Source of the DNA: Pseudomonas sp. LRP2-20
Lineage (GTDB): Bacteria; Pseudomonadota; Gammaproteobacteria; Pseudomonadales; Pseudomonadaceae
NCBI RefSeq assembly: GCF_024349685.1
Contig: NZ_AP025944.1
Span: 5,845,001 to 5,909,000 of the forward strand
Direction of reading: 5' to 3'
DNA: 64,000 nucleotides
The position numbers and the translations under genes were made by a program. Below, one piece after another: positions 29,215-36,801 of the stretch. The first letter of the stretch is position 1; the number at the start of each line of letters is the position of its first letter. A model generated the notes under the pieces. The model was not told where the DNA came from and ran no database searches. It was given only the letters and a program-made list of their open reading frames with translations.

Positions 29215-29385
29215 CATTGCCACTGATCGTAGGGGCCTGCTCGGCCAGGTACTGGCGGGCAGCGCCCAGGCCGGCAGCCTCGAGTTTTTGTGCCAGTTCG
29301 AGTGAGATTGGCGCATGGCCGCTGAGCACGGCGGCCAGTTGGTCTTGTGGATAATCGAGCATTTTCGCCAACTGCGCAGTTGGGT
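29215..29385 (-). pseudogene. HigA-like antitoxin remnant
   Basis: On the minus strand the frame around 29385-29240 reads TAQLAKMLDYPQDQLAAV then LSGHAPISLELAQKLEAAGL. This resembles the end of the helix-turn-helix of HigA-type antitoxins (LNGRAPVSPEMALRLE). The first half of the HTH is absent and the frame runs into kefC after 60 residues. No toxin gene is nearby. It is best read as a decayed fragment, and could be spurious. Confidence 0.4.
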
Positions 29386-29477
29386 CCGAGTCTCCGTAGC
29401 ATGTTGAGTAAAGCTTGTGAAGTGCCTGGCAGAATAAAGGGGGCCGGGGCTACCAGACACATGCCTTTATGACTGTG

Positions 29478-29720
29478 GCGCCTGTGAGATCGAGCGCCGC
29501 CCGCGCGGCGCATCGCGAGCTGCGCTCGCTCCTACGTTTGTTTCGGGCCAATCATTCCTAGGGGATTGGCGCGCGAACGCCTTGGCGCCTGACTCGATAT
29601 CGCGTCGTACAAACAAGGCGGTCGCGTGCACATGTCACAGGCGTTACTGGCCGAAAACAAACGTAGGAGCGAGCGCAGCTCGCGATGCGCCGCGCGGGCG
29701 GCGCTCGATCTCACAGGCGC
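29478..29720. repeat. 66-bp perfect inverted repeat with 111-bp spacer (MITE/REP-doublet-like)
   Basis: Bases 29478-29543 are the exact reverse complement of 29655-29720. Each arm begins GCGCCTGTGAGATCGAGCGC and contains GCTCCTACGTTTGTTT; it also has an internal GC-rich palindrome (CGCCCGCGCGGCG). The 111-base spacer has no gene. No target-site duplication is visible directly outside. The CTCCTAC core relates it loosely to REP elements, but it differs from all the others in the window. Confidence 0.85.
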
Positions 29721-29793
29721 AGTAAACCTCAAGGCGGGCACATTGCAGCCCTGACACCCCATCAAGACAGGCACATCACAACCATCACACAAA

Positions 29794-29829
29794 CAAAAAA
29801 AGCCGACCCCGCAATCGGGGTCGGCCTTT
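29794..29829 (-). terminator. Terminator of ycaC-like copy 2
   Basis: The stem GCCGACCCCG-CAAT-CGGGGTCGGC is preceded on the plus strand by A7, so it terminates minus-strand transcription after the gene at 29849. Confidence 0.85.
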
Positions 29830-29848
29830 GAACCAGAAATCCTAGCTG

Positions 29849-30478
29849 TTACTTACCAGCCGTCAGCGCGTTATAGCTGGTCATCAGGTTACGGTAGTCC
29901 GGAATATGGTTGGAACACAGCGCCGCCAGCCCTTCAATGTCGTTGCGCCAGTCGCGGTGCAGTTCACAGGCCACGCCAAACCAGGTCATCAGTTGCGCGC
30001 CAGCCCGGCTCATGCGGTCATGGGCAGCATCACGGGTCATTTCGTTGAAGGTGCCGGAAGCGTCGGTCACCACGAACACTTCAAACTCTTCTTCCAGGGC
30101 CGCCAGCGCCGGGAAGGCTACACAAACCTCGGTCACCACGCCGGCGATGATCAGTTGCTTCTTGCCAGTCGCTTTCACCGCCTTGACGAAGTCTTCGTTG
30201 TCCCAGGCGTTGATCTGGCCTGGGCGGGCGATGTACGGGGCATCCGGGAACAGCGCTTTCAACTCCGGCACCAGCGGGCCATTGGGGCCTTGCTCGAAGC
30301 TGGTGGTGAGGATGGTCGGCAGGTTGAAGAACTTGGCCAGGTCGGCCAGGGCCAGCACGTTGTTCTTGAACTTGTCCGGCTCGATGTCGCGGACCAGGGA
30401 CAACAAGCCAGCCTGGTGGTCGACCAGCAGGACAGCGGCGTCATCTTTGTTCAGGCGGTTGTAGGTGAATTTGCTCAT
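29849..30478 (-). CDS. YcaC-type isochorismatase-family hydrolase, copy 2
   Basis: The 209-residue cytoplasmic hydrolase has Asp20 (LLVDHQAG) and nucleophile Cys119 (VVTEVCVAFP) of the isochorismatase fold. It differs from copy 3 (40533-41162) at only about seven residues, all near the ends or at position 36, and the two genes also share upstream sequence. It resembles E. coli YcaC closely, as recalled. The substrate is unknown. It is divergent from a LysR gene whose product is its likely regulator. Confidence 0.92.
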   Translation of the reverse strand: MSKFTYNRLNKDDAAVLLVDHQAGLLSLVRDIEPDKFKNNVLALADLAKFFNLPTILTTSFEQGPNGPLVPELKALFPDAPYIARPGQINAWDNEDFVKAVKATGKKQLIIAGVVTEVCVAFPALAALEEEFEVFVVTDASGTFNEMTRDAAHDRMSRAGAQLMTWFGVACELHRDWRNDIEGLAALCSNHIPDYRNLMTSYNALTAGK

Positions 30479-30591
30479 GGTCTGTGCTCCTAAGGTTTAT
30501 GAATTTTTCAGCAATCCGGGGTGTTTCGTGTTGATGGGCACAGATTAAAATCATCACCTTTACGGCGGTAGATAGCAGAATTTGGCTTTAG

Positions 30592-30609
30592 CGTTCCGTT
30601 TTGTGAACG
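30592..30609. promoter_or_regulatory. CGTTC-N8-GAACG inverted repeat upstream of copy 2
   Basis: CGTTCCGTTTTGTGAACG lies between ycaC-like copy 2 and the divergent LysR gene. The same element, as a perfect CGTTCC-ATTAAA-GGAACG, stands at the equivalent place upstream of copy 3. It is a candidate binding site for the LysR protein encoded at 30700 (inference). Confidence 0.5.
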
Positions 30610-30635
30610 ATGGATTTGTAGGGCCTGCGCGTTCC

Positions 30636-30674
30636 CTGTAGGAGCGGCTTTAGCCGCGAAAGGGCCGGCACAGG
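30636..30674. repeat. Single REP element
   Basis: TGTAGGAGCGGCTTTAGCCG followed by CGAAAGGGCCGGCACAGG is one unpaired REP, placed within the ycaC / LysR divergent region immediately before the LysR gene. REP elements in promoter regions are uncommon. Confidence 0.7.
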
Positions 30675-30699
30675 CAACCGAATACCCGGAGACCGATCA

Positions 30700-31611
30700 T
30701 TGGAAGACCTCAACTCCCTCTACTACTTCACCCAAGTCGTGGAACACGGTGGCTTCGCACCTGCCGGCCGGGCGCTGGACATGCCCAAGTCGAAGCTCAG
30801 CCGGCGCATCGCCGACCTTGAGGACCGCCTCGGCGTGCGCCTGCTGCACCGCACCAGCCGCCACTGCTCGCTGACCGAGATCGGCCAGGCCTACTACAAC
30901 CGTTGCCTGGCCATGCGCGTGGAAGCCGAGGGTGCGGCAGAGATCATCGAGCGCAACCGCAGCGAACCGCGCGGGCTGGTGCGCATCAGCTGCCCGACCA
31001 CCCTGCTCAATTCCTGGGTCGGGCCGATGCTGACCCGCTACATGCTCAAGTACCCGCAGGTGGAGCTGTTCATCGAGAGCACCAACCGCCGCGTCGACCT
31101 GCTGCACGAGGGCTTCGATATCGCCCTGCGGGTACGCTTCCCGCCATTGGAAAACACCGACATGGTGATGAAGGTGCTGAGCAACAGCACCCAGTGCCTG
31201 GTCGGCCAGCCGCAGTACCTGGAACAACTGCCGAAGGGCTTTGACCCGCAGTTGCTCGGCACGCTGCCGAGCCTGCACTGGGGCAGCGCCCAGCGGGAGT
31301 ACCAGTGGGAGCTGTTCCAGGGCGAGGACAACAGCCGCAGCATCGTCATCCCGCATACGCCGCGCATGGTCACCGATGACCTGTTCGCCCTGCGCCACTT
31401 CGTGGTGGCCGGCGTGGGCATTGCGCACTTGCCGCGGGTGGCGGTGCGTGAAGACCTGGCGGCGGGGCGATTGGTCGAGCTGATTCCTGACTGGCACCCG
31501 CGTTGCGGCATCGTGCATGCGATCTTCCCGTCGCGGCGCGGGTTGCTGCCTTCGGTGCGTGCGCTGATCGATCACCTGGCCGAAGAGTTCGCCATCAGCG
31601 ACATGGCCTGA
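30700..31611 (+). CDS. LysR-family regulator divergent to ycaC-like copy 2
   Basis: The 303-residue protein has an N-terminal winged HTH (LNSLYYFTQVVEHGGFAPAG, DMPKSKLSRRIADLEDRLG) and a C-terminal effector domain. It starts with TTG and CGGAGA eleven bases upstream; no better ATG is in frame. The DSF/AaeR-like type with RTSRHCSLTE often represses an adjacent divergent gene. Its last 40 bases overlap the convergent MFS gene on the other strand. Confidence 0.9.
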   Translation: MEDLNSLYYFTQVVEHGGFAPAGRALDMPKSKLSRRIADLEDRLGVRLLHRTSRHCSLTEIGQAYYNRCLAMRVEAEGAAEIIERNRSEPRGLVRISCPTTLLNSWVGPMLTRYMLKYPQVELFIESTNRRVDLLHEGFDIALRVRFPPLENTDMVMKVLSNSTQCLVGQPQYLEQLPKGFDPQLLGTLPSLHWGSAQREYQWELFQGEDNSRSIVIPHTPRMVTDDLFALRHFVVAGVGIAHLPRVAVREDLAAGRLVELIPDWHPRCGIVHAIFPSRRGLLPSVRALIDHLAEEFAISDMA

Positions 31612-32768
31612 GGCTCCTTGAGCAGCAGGTCGACCAGCAGCGCCAGCAACACCGCCCCGGCCGCCACCGCGAACAGCACAGCGTAGTGGCCATCCGTGGC
31701 GGCGAACAACGCCGAGTATGCGTAGCCGGCAATGGCCTGAAAACTGGCGAACGAAACTGTCGCACGGCTCCAGGTCGCATTCTGCCGGTCATGGCCGTCC
31801 ACCAGCTGATGCACCCTGGCAAGCGCCAATGGCACGATGCCCGGGGGGAAGGAGCCGATCAGCAGTGCGGCGACACCCAGCAGGCGCAGGTCGTGACTGC
31901 TCAGCAAGATCCCGAGCGCACCCAGTTGTGCCAGCAGCACCAGACGAATGCCGGCACGGGCACCGAGGTGATCGGCCAACAACCCATACAGTACCGGTCC
32001 GGCAATCGCGCCCAGGCCATAGAGCCCCCATATGACAGCACCAGCGTGGTTGCCCGCGCCCAGCCCGCGGCTGATGTAATCGACCAGAAACATCATGGGC
32101 GCCACCAGCGCCGTGGCCATCAACGCGTATTGCCCAAACAGCACGAGAATTGCGGGTGAAACCGCCGCCTGCCGCCGTGCGGGGGGCACCGACGAATGTT
32201 CAAGTTCAACGGGCCAGCCTGCCCAGCTGGTAACGGTCAGCAGCAGCGACAACGCGGACAGCCCCAGCCAGGTCTGCTGCAGGCCTTTATCCAGCAACCA
32301 TGGCACCAGACTCGCAGAAGCCGCAACGCCCAGGCCCAGGCCCAGGAAGATGGCCCCGCTGGCCAGGCCGCGTCGCGAGGCAGTGACATGGGGCAATATT
32401 GCGCTGGCCACCAGCACCATGATCACACCACCTGCCACGCCCGACAGCAGGCGCCAGGCAAAGAACCAGCTCACCGACAACGGCCAGGCACACGCCAGGA
32501 ATGTCAGGCTCACCAGCACCATCATGCCGCGCAGCGCCATGGCGCTCGACCACCGGGCAGCCAGCGGCCTGCCAATCAGGGCGCCGATCAGGTAGCCGGC
32601 CAGGTTCGCCGCCCCCAGATAGACCACTGCTGAACTGGCGAACCAGTGAGCACCGATCAGTGCCGGAATCAGCGGTGTATAAGCAAACCGTGCCAGGCCG
32701 ATCCCGACCAGGCTGGCACATAGCCCAGCCCAAATCGGCAACCAGGGTGCACGTATCGAATTGTTCAT
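31572..32768 (-). CDS. YbfB/YjiJ-family MFS transporter
   Basis: The 398-residue inner-membrane transporter has about 12 helices. It begins with PIWAGLCASLVGIGLARFAYTPLIPAL, typical of the YbfB/YjiJ MFS family. The substrate is unknown. It is divergent from the LysR gene at 32898 (128 bases apart), its likely regulator, and its 3' end overlaps the LysR gene at 30700-31611 by 40 bases. Confidence 0.88.
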   Translation of the reverse strand: MNNSIRAPWLPIWAGLCASLVGIGLARFAYTPLIPALIGAHWFASSAVVYLGAANLAGYLIGALIGRPLAARWSSAMALRGMMVLVSLTFLACAWPLSVSWFFAWRLLSGVAGGVIMVLVASAILPHVTASRRGLASGAIFLGLGLGVAASASLVPWLLDKGLQQTWLGLSALSLLLTVTSWAGWPVELEHSSVPPARRQAAVSPAILVLFGQYALMATALVAPMMFLVDYISRGLGAGNHAGAVIWGLYGLGAIAGPVLYGLLADHLGARAGIRLVLLAQLGALGILLSSHDLRLLGVAALLIGSFPPGIVPLALARVHQLVDGHDRQNATWSRATVSFASFQAIAGYAYSALFAATDGHYAVLFAVAAGAVLLALLVDLLLKEPQAMSLMANSSAR

Positions 32769-32897
32769 GATTTTCCCCTGCCCCGTGAACGGCGCTTGAT
32801 GATGGTGATGGGGAAAGCATAAATTCGCCGAACGATGAAATAACGCAGCGAGTTTACATACCAGCCCTGCATTTTCGCATCACCGAGGACGACTTCG

Positions 32898-33755
32898 ATG
32901 AACTGGGACGACACCCGCGTGTTTCTTGCATTGTGCCGCGAGCAAACCCTGCGCGGCGCCGCACGCCGCCTGGGCGTGGACCAGGCCACGGTGGGTCGCC
33001 GGCTCGCATCGCTGGAGGGCGCGCTGCATGCCACGCTGTTCCTGCGGACCTCCAGCGGTTACTCCCTAACCAGCGCCGGCGAAGTGGCCATGCGGGCTGC
33101 CTTGGCGATGGAATCTGCCGCCGCCGGCCTGCAGCGGCAGATTCTTGGACTGGATGACCGCCTGAGCGGGGTGGTGAGAGTGACCAGTACCGACGCCTTC
33201 GCGTCGGACTTCATCATCCCAGCCGTGGCTCGGTTGCGCCAGGAACACCCTGGGATCGAGGTGCAATTGCACGCGTCCACGCAGATGCTCAACCTCAGCC
33301 AGCGCGAGGCAGATATCGCCGTACGTACGCACAAGCCGGACAACCCTGAACTGGTGGTGCGGAGCCTGGCGCGCTGGCAAACCGCACTGTTCGCCTCGCA
33401 TACGTACCTCCAGCACTTTGGCGAGCCGGTGCCCGGTGGTGCGTTTGCCGGGCACGAACTGGTGATCTACCAGCCTTATCTGGACAGCGGCAAGGAGGTG
33501 ACACTGGCCGGCGAACCGATCGCCAAAGGGCGCATCGCCATGACTTGCACCTCGGGGCTGATGGTGCGCCAAGCACTGGCCAGTGGCATCGGGCTGGGTG
33601 AACTGCCGGTGCCGATGGGCGCACGTGCGGGCTTGCAGCAAGTGTGGGCGCAAGGCAGGCCTTACGACATCTGGCTGGTGACCCATCAGGATGTCCGCCA
33701 TACGGCGCGGGTGCGGGTGGTGATCGATGCGATCGCCAAGGCGTTCAGCCTCTAG
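32898..33755 (+). CDS. LysR-family regulator
   Basis: The 285-residue protein has an HTH opening MNWDDTRVFLALCREQTLRG and DQATVGRRLASLEGALHATLF, followed by the LysR substrate-binding domain. It is divergent from the YbfB-type transporter at 31572 and directly upstream of the porin-exporter pair, so it could control either. No effector can be predicted. Confidence 0.9.
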   Translation: MNWDDTRVFLALCREQTLRGAARRLGVDQATVGRRLASLEGALHATLFLRTSSGYSLTSAGEVAMRAALAMESAAAGLQRQILGLDDRLSGVVRVTSTDAFASDFIIPAVARLRQEHPGIEVQLHASTQMLNLSQREADIAVRTHKPDNPELVVRSLARWQTALFASHTYLQHFGEPVPGGAFAGHELVIYQPYLDSGKEVTLAGEPIAKGRIAMTCTSGLMVRQALASGIGLGELPVPMGARAGLQQVWAQGRPYDIWLVTHQDVRHTARVRVVIDAIAKAFSL

Positions 33756-33835
33756 CTGCCCGTTCCAGCACACCCTTACAAGACCGCTGGCCTATCCTTG
33801 CTCCACAGTCCCGGATCATCCCCCTTGGAGGCCCC

Positions 33836-35098
33836 ATGATCCGCGCCAACCCCGGACCAGGCCGCGCCCTGCTCGCCACCCTCGCCCTCTGCCCGGCACT
33901 CAGCCAGGCAGAAGATCCCGGCTGGTCGCTGCTCAGCCGCAACTATTTCCTGCACAGCGACTTCCGCTCGCCCTCCGCCAGCGGCCAGAACTACCGCCAG
34001 GAATGGGCCCAGGGCTTCATCGGCGAGGTCCGCTCGGGCTTCACCGAAGGCACGGTCGGTGTCGGCCTCGACGCCCATGGCTTCCTCGGCCTCAAGCTCG
34101 ACGGCGGCCGCGGCCATGCCGGCACCGGCTTGCTGCCCCGCGACAGCGATGGCCGCGCCGAGTCCGACTACTCCAGCGCCGGCGCCGCGCTCAAGCTACG
34201 CCTGGGCAACACCCAGCTGCGTTACGGTGAAATGACCGTCGAAACCCCGGTGTTCGACACCGCCGACAAGCGCCTGCATCCGGAGTACGCCACCGGCTGG
34301 TTCGTGGACAATACCGACCTGCCTGACTGGCGCCTGCAGGCCGGGCGCTTCACGGCCTTCAACAACCAGGACAACAGCTCCACCCACGACGATTTCAGCG
34401 GCTACGGCGCCACCACCCGCAACCGCGCCATCAGCCTGGCCGGCGCCACCTTTGCGCCGCACGGCCCCTTCGGCGGCGCATTGTACGCCGGGCAGCTGGA
34501 GGACACCTGGCGCCAGGCCTACCTCAACCTGAACCTGGCAGAAGGCAATTGGCGCCTGGACGGCAATCTCTACAAGACCCGCGACACCGGCAATGCCAGC
34601 GCCGGGGCGATCGACACCCTCGCCTACAGCCTGCTGGGCAAGTACAGCTTCGGCGCTCAGGCCCTGACCCTGGCGTACCAGAAGGTCGAGGGCGACACGC
34701 CGTTCGACTTCGTCGGCGGCGACTCCATCTACCTGGCCAACTCGATCAAGTACGCCGACTTCAACGGCCCCGGCGAGCGCTCCTGGCAACTGCGCTACGA
34801 CCTCAACTTCGCCACCCTCGGCGTGCCTGGCCTGAGCCTGATGGGCCGCTACGTCAGCGGCCGCGGTATCGATGGCAGTCACGCCCCGTCCAGCGGAGCC
34901 TATGTGAACCAGTACGGCCAGGGCGGCAAGCACTGGGAGCGCGACGTCGACCTGAAATACGTGGTCCAGTCCGGTGCCGCCAAGGACCTCAGCCTGTCGT
35001 TCTCACACGTCAGCCACCGCGCCAACCAGGCCCAGGCCGGCGATGACATCGACCGCCTCTACCTGATCATCGAATACCCCCTCAAAGGCAGCTTCTGA
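33836..35098 (+). CDS. OprD-family outer-membrane porin
   Basis: The 420-residue precursor has a signal peptide MIRANPGPGRALLATLALCPALSQA and GGAGG at a good distance. Mature sequence has the OprD pattern LLSRNYFLHSDFRSP, repeated amphipathic strands, RFTAFNNQDNSS and the terminal aromatic Phe (EYPLKGSF). OprD porins take up small organic acids, amino acids or peptides. Its stop lies one base before the start of the MFS gene, so the two are coupled. Confidence 0.92.
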   Translation: MIRANPGPGRALLATLALCPALSQAEDPGWSLLSRNYFLHSDFRSPSASGQNYRQEWAQGFIGEVRSGFTEGTVGVGLDAHGFLGLKLDGGRGHAGTGLLPRDSDGRAESDYSSAGAALKLRLGNTQLRYGEMTVETPVFDTADKRLHPEYATGWFVDNTDLPDWRLQAGRFTAFNNQDNSSTHDDFSGYGATTRNRAISLAGATFAPHGPFGGALYAGQLEDTWRQAYLNLNLAEGNWRLDGNLYKTRDTGNASAGAIDTLAYSLLGKYSFGAQALTLAYQKVEGDTPFDFVGGDSIYLANSIKYADFNGPGERSWQLRYDLNFATLGVPGLSLMGRYVSGRGIDGSHAPSSGAYVNQYGQGGKHWERDVDLKYVVQSGAAKDLSLSFSHVSHRANQAQAGDDIDRLYLIIEYPLKGSF

Positions 35099-35099
35099 C

Positions 35100-36698
35100 A
35101 TGAGCAATTCCCCTTCAGGCGCCTGGAGCCCGTTGCGCAACACCACCTTCCGCATGCTGTGGATCGCCACCATCGCCTCCAACATCGGCACCTGGATGCA
35201 CGAGGTGGGCGCCGGCTGGCTGATGACCACCCTGTCGGCCAACCCGCTGCATGTGGCGCTGATCCAGGTGGCCGGCTCGCTGCCGATGTTCTTCCTCGCC
35301 CTGCCGGCCGGCGCAGCGGCGGATATCGTCGACAAGCGCCGCTACCTGCTGCTGGTGCAATTGTGGATGTCATCGGTAGCCGTGGTGCTCGCCACACTGA
35401 CCCTGCTCGGCCTGATGAACGTCACCCTGCTGCTGGTGCTGACCCTGGCGCTGGGCATCGGCACGGCGTTGATGATGCCGGCCTGGAGCGCGCTGACGCC
35501 GGAGCTGGTGGGCAAGCAGGACCTGGCCAACGCGGTGGCCATTTCCAGCGTCGGCATCAACGTGTCGCGCGCCATCGGCCCGGCGCTGGCCGGTGTGGTG
35601 GTGAGCATGGTCGGCCCGTGGCTGACCTTTGCCCTCAATGCCGCGTCCTTCGCCGGCGTTATCCTGGTGCTGTTCCTGTGGCAGCGTGAGGTGAAGGAGC
35701 CGCTGCTGCCGGCCGAGCGCTTCGTCGCTGCCATGCGCACCGGCCTGCGCTTCGCACGCAGTGCCAAACCCTTGCAGGCCGTGCTGTTGCGGGCGTTGGC
35801 ATTCTTCTTCTGCGCCAGCGCCGGGACCTCGTTGCTGCCACTGATCGTGCGCGGTCAGATGCACGGCAGCGCGGCCGACTTCGGCCTGCTGCTGGCGGCC
35901 ATCGGCATCGGCGCGGTGGCCGGCGCCACGCTGCTGCCGCGCCTGCGCGAGCGCATCAGCCGCGACCGCCTGGTGCTGCTCGCCAGCCTGGTGTATGCCC
36001 TGTTCCTGCTGGCCCTGGCGCTAGTGCGCAACTTCTATGCGCTGTTGCCGGCGATGCTGCTCAGTGGCGCGGCGTGGATCGCGGTGTTGTCCAACCTGCA
36101 GGTAGCGGCGCAGACCTCGGTACCGGCCTGGGTACGGGCGCGGGCGTTGTCGGTGTACATCCTGTTCTTCTTCGGCGCCATGGCCAGCGGCGGCTTGCTG
36201 TGGGGCACGCTGGCCAGCCATGCATCGATTACCCTGAGCCTGTTGCTGGCCGCAGGTGGCCTGGCGCTGGGCACCTTGCTGACCTGCAAGGTCACCTTGC
36301 CGGAGACCGAAGCCGAGGAACTGACGCCGTCGCTGCACTGGCCGGTGCCGGTGCTCAGCGATGACATGGACAAGGAAAGCGGGCCGGTAATGGTCACCGT
36401 GGAGTACCACATCGAGCCGGCCAAGGCCGAGGCATTCCAGCAGGCGGCGCGGGAGCTGGAGGCGATGCGCAAGCGCAATGGCGCACTTTCGTGGGGGTTG
36501 ATGCGGGACAGTGCAGATCCTGCGCTATGGCTGGAGTTCTTCTTCGAGGAGTCTTGGCTGGAGCATTTGCGGCATCACCATCGGGTGACCCGGGGGGAGC
36601 TCAAGATCGAGGCGCGCGTCAGAATGCTGCAGACCGACGGGGTCGAGGTGAAGATCCGCCACCTGTTGGCTGGCGTTGAACACAAGGCACACCATTGA
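35100..36698 (+). CDS. MFS transporter (EntS-like) fused to an ABM-like C-terminal domain
   Basis: The 532-residue protein has 11-12 membrane helices in residues 15-405 (NTTFRMLWIATIASNIGTWMHE, SVGINVSRAIGPALAGVVVSM), typical of the DUF894/EntS MFS exporters. A soluble domain follows at about 425-515: VTVEYHIEPAKAEAFQQAAR and WLEHLRHHHRVTRGE, which resembles the antibiotic biosynthesis monooxygenase (ABM) dimeric alpha-beta barrel. It is coupled to the upstream porin. A similar ABM domain occurs in the protein at 39852. Confidence 0.85.
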   Translation: MSNSPSGAWSPLRNTTFRMLWIATIASNIGTWMHEVGAGWLMTTLSANPLHVALIQVAGSLPMFFLALPAGAAADIVDKRRYLLLVQLWMSSVAVVLATLTLLGLMNVTLLLVLTLALGIGTALMMPAWSALTPELVGKQDLANAVAISSVGINVSRAIGPALAGVVVSMVGPWLTFALNAASFAGVILVLFLWQREVKEPLLPAERFVAAMRTGLRFARSAKPLQAVLLRALAFFFCASAGTSLLPLIVRGQMHGSAADFGLLLAAIGIGAVAGATLLPRLRERISRDRLVLLASLVYALFLLALALVRNFYALLPAMLLSGAAWIAVLSNLQVAAQTSVPAWVRARALSVYILFFFGAMASGGLLWGTLASHASITLSLLLAAGGLALGTLLTCKVTLPETEAEELTPSLHWPVPVLSDDMDKESGPVMVTVEYHIEPAKAEAFQQAARELEAMRKRNGALSWGLMRDSADPALWLEFFFEESWLEHLRHHHRVTRGELKIEARVRMLQTDGVEVKIRHLLAGVEHKAHH

Positions 36699-36711
36699 TG
36701 CAGGCCTTACC

Positions 36712-36743
36712 GGCCTCTTCGCGGGCAAGCCCGCGAAGAGGCC
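36712..36743. repeat. Collapsed REP hairpin
   Basis: GGCCTCTTCGCGGGC-AA-GCCCGCGAAGAGGCC is a perfect 15-bp stem with a two-base loop. It is what remains when two facing REP elements lose their outer CTCCCACA parts. Confidence 0.8.
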
Positions 36744-36758
36744 AGCACTGAAGGAACG

Positions 36759-36787
36759 AAAAAGGGGGCCAATAACTGGCCCCCTTT
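36759..36787. terminator. Bidirectional terminator between MFS-ABM and amidohydrolase genes
   Basis: The stem GGGGGCCA-ATAAC-TGGCCCCC is flanked by an A-run and a T-run and lies between two convergent genes. Confidence 0.8.
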
Positions 36788-36801
36788 CACATCAGCTCAG
36801 C

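Noticed and set aside
27352..29460. Minus-strand open frame of 702 codons opposite the kefC-like gene
   Set aside because: The translation is a low-complexity Gln/His/Arg product of the antisense strand.
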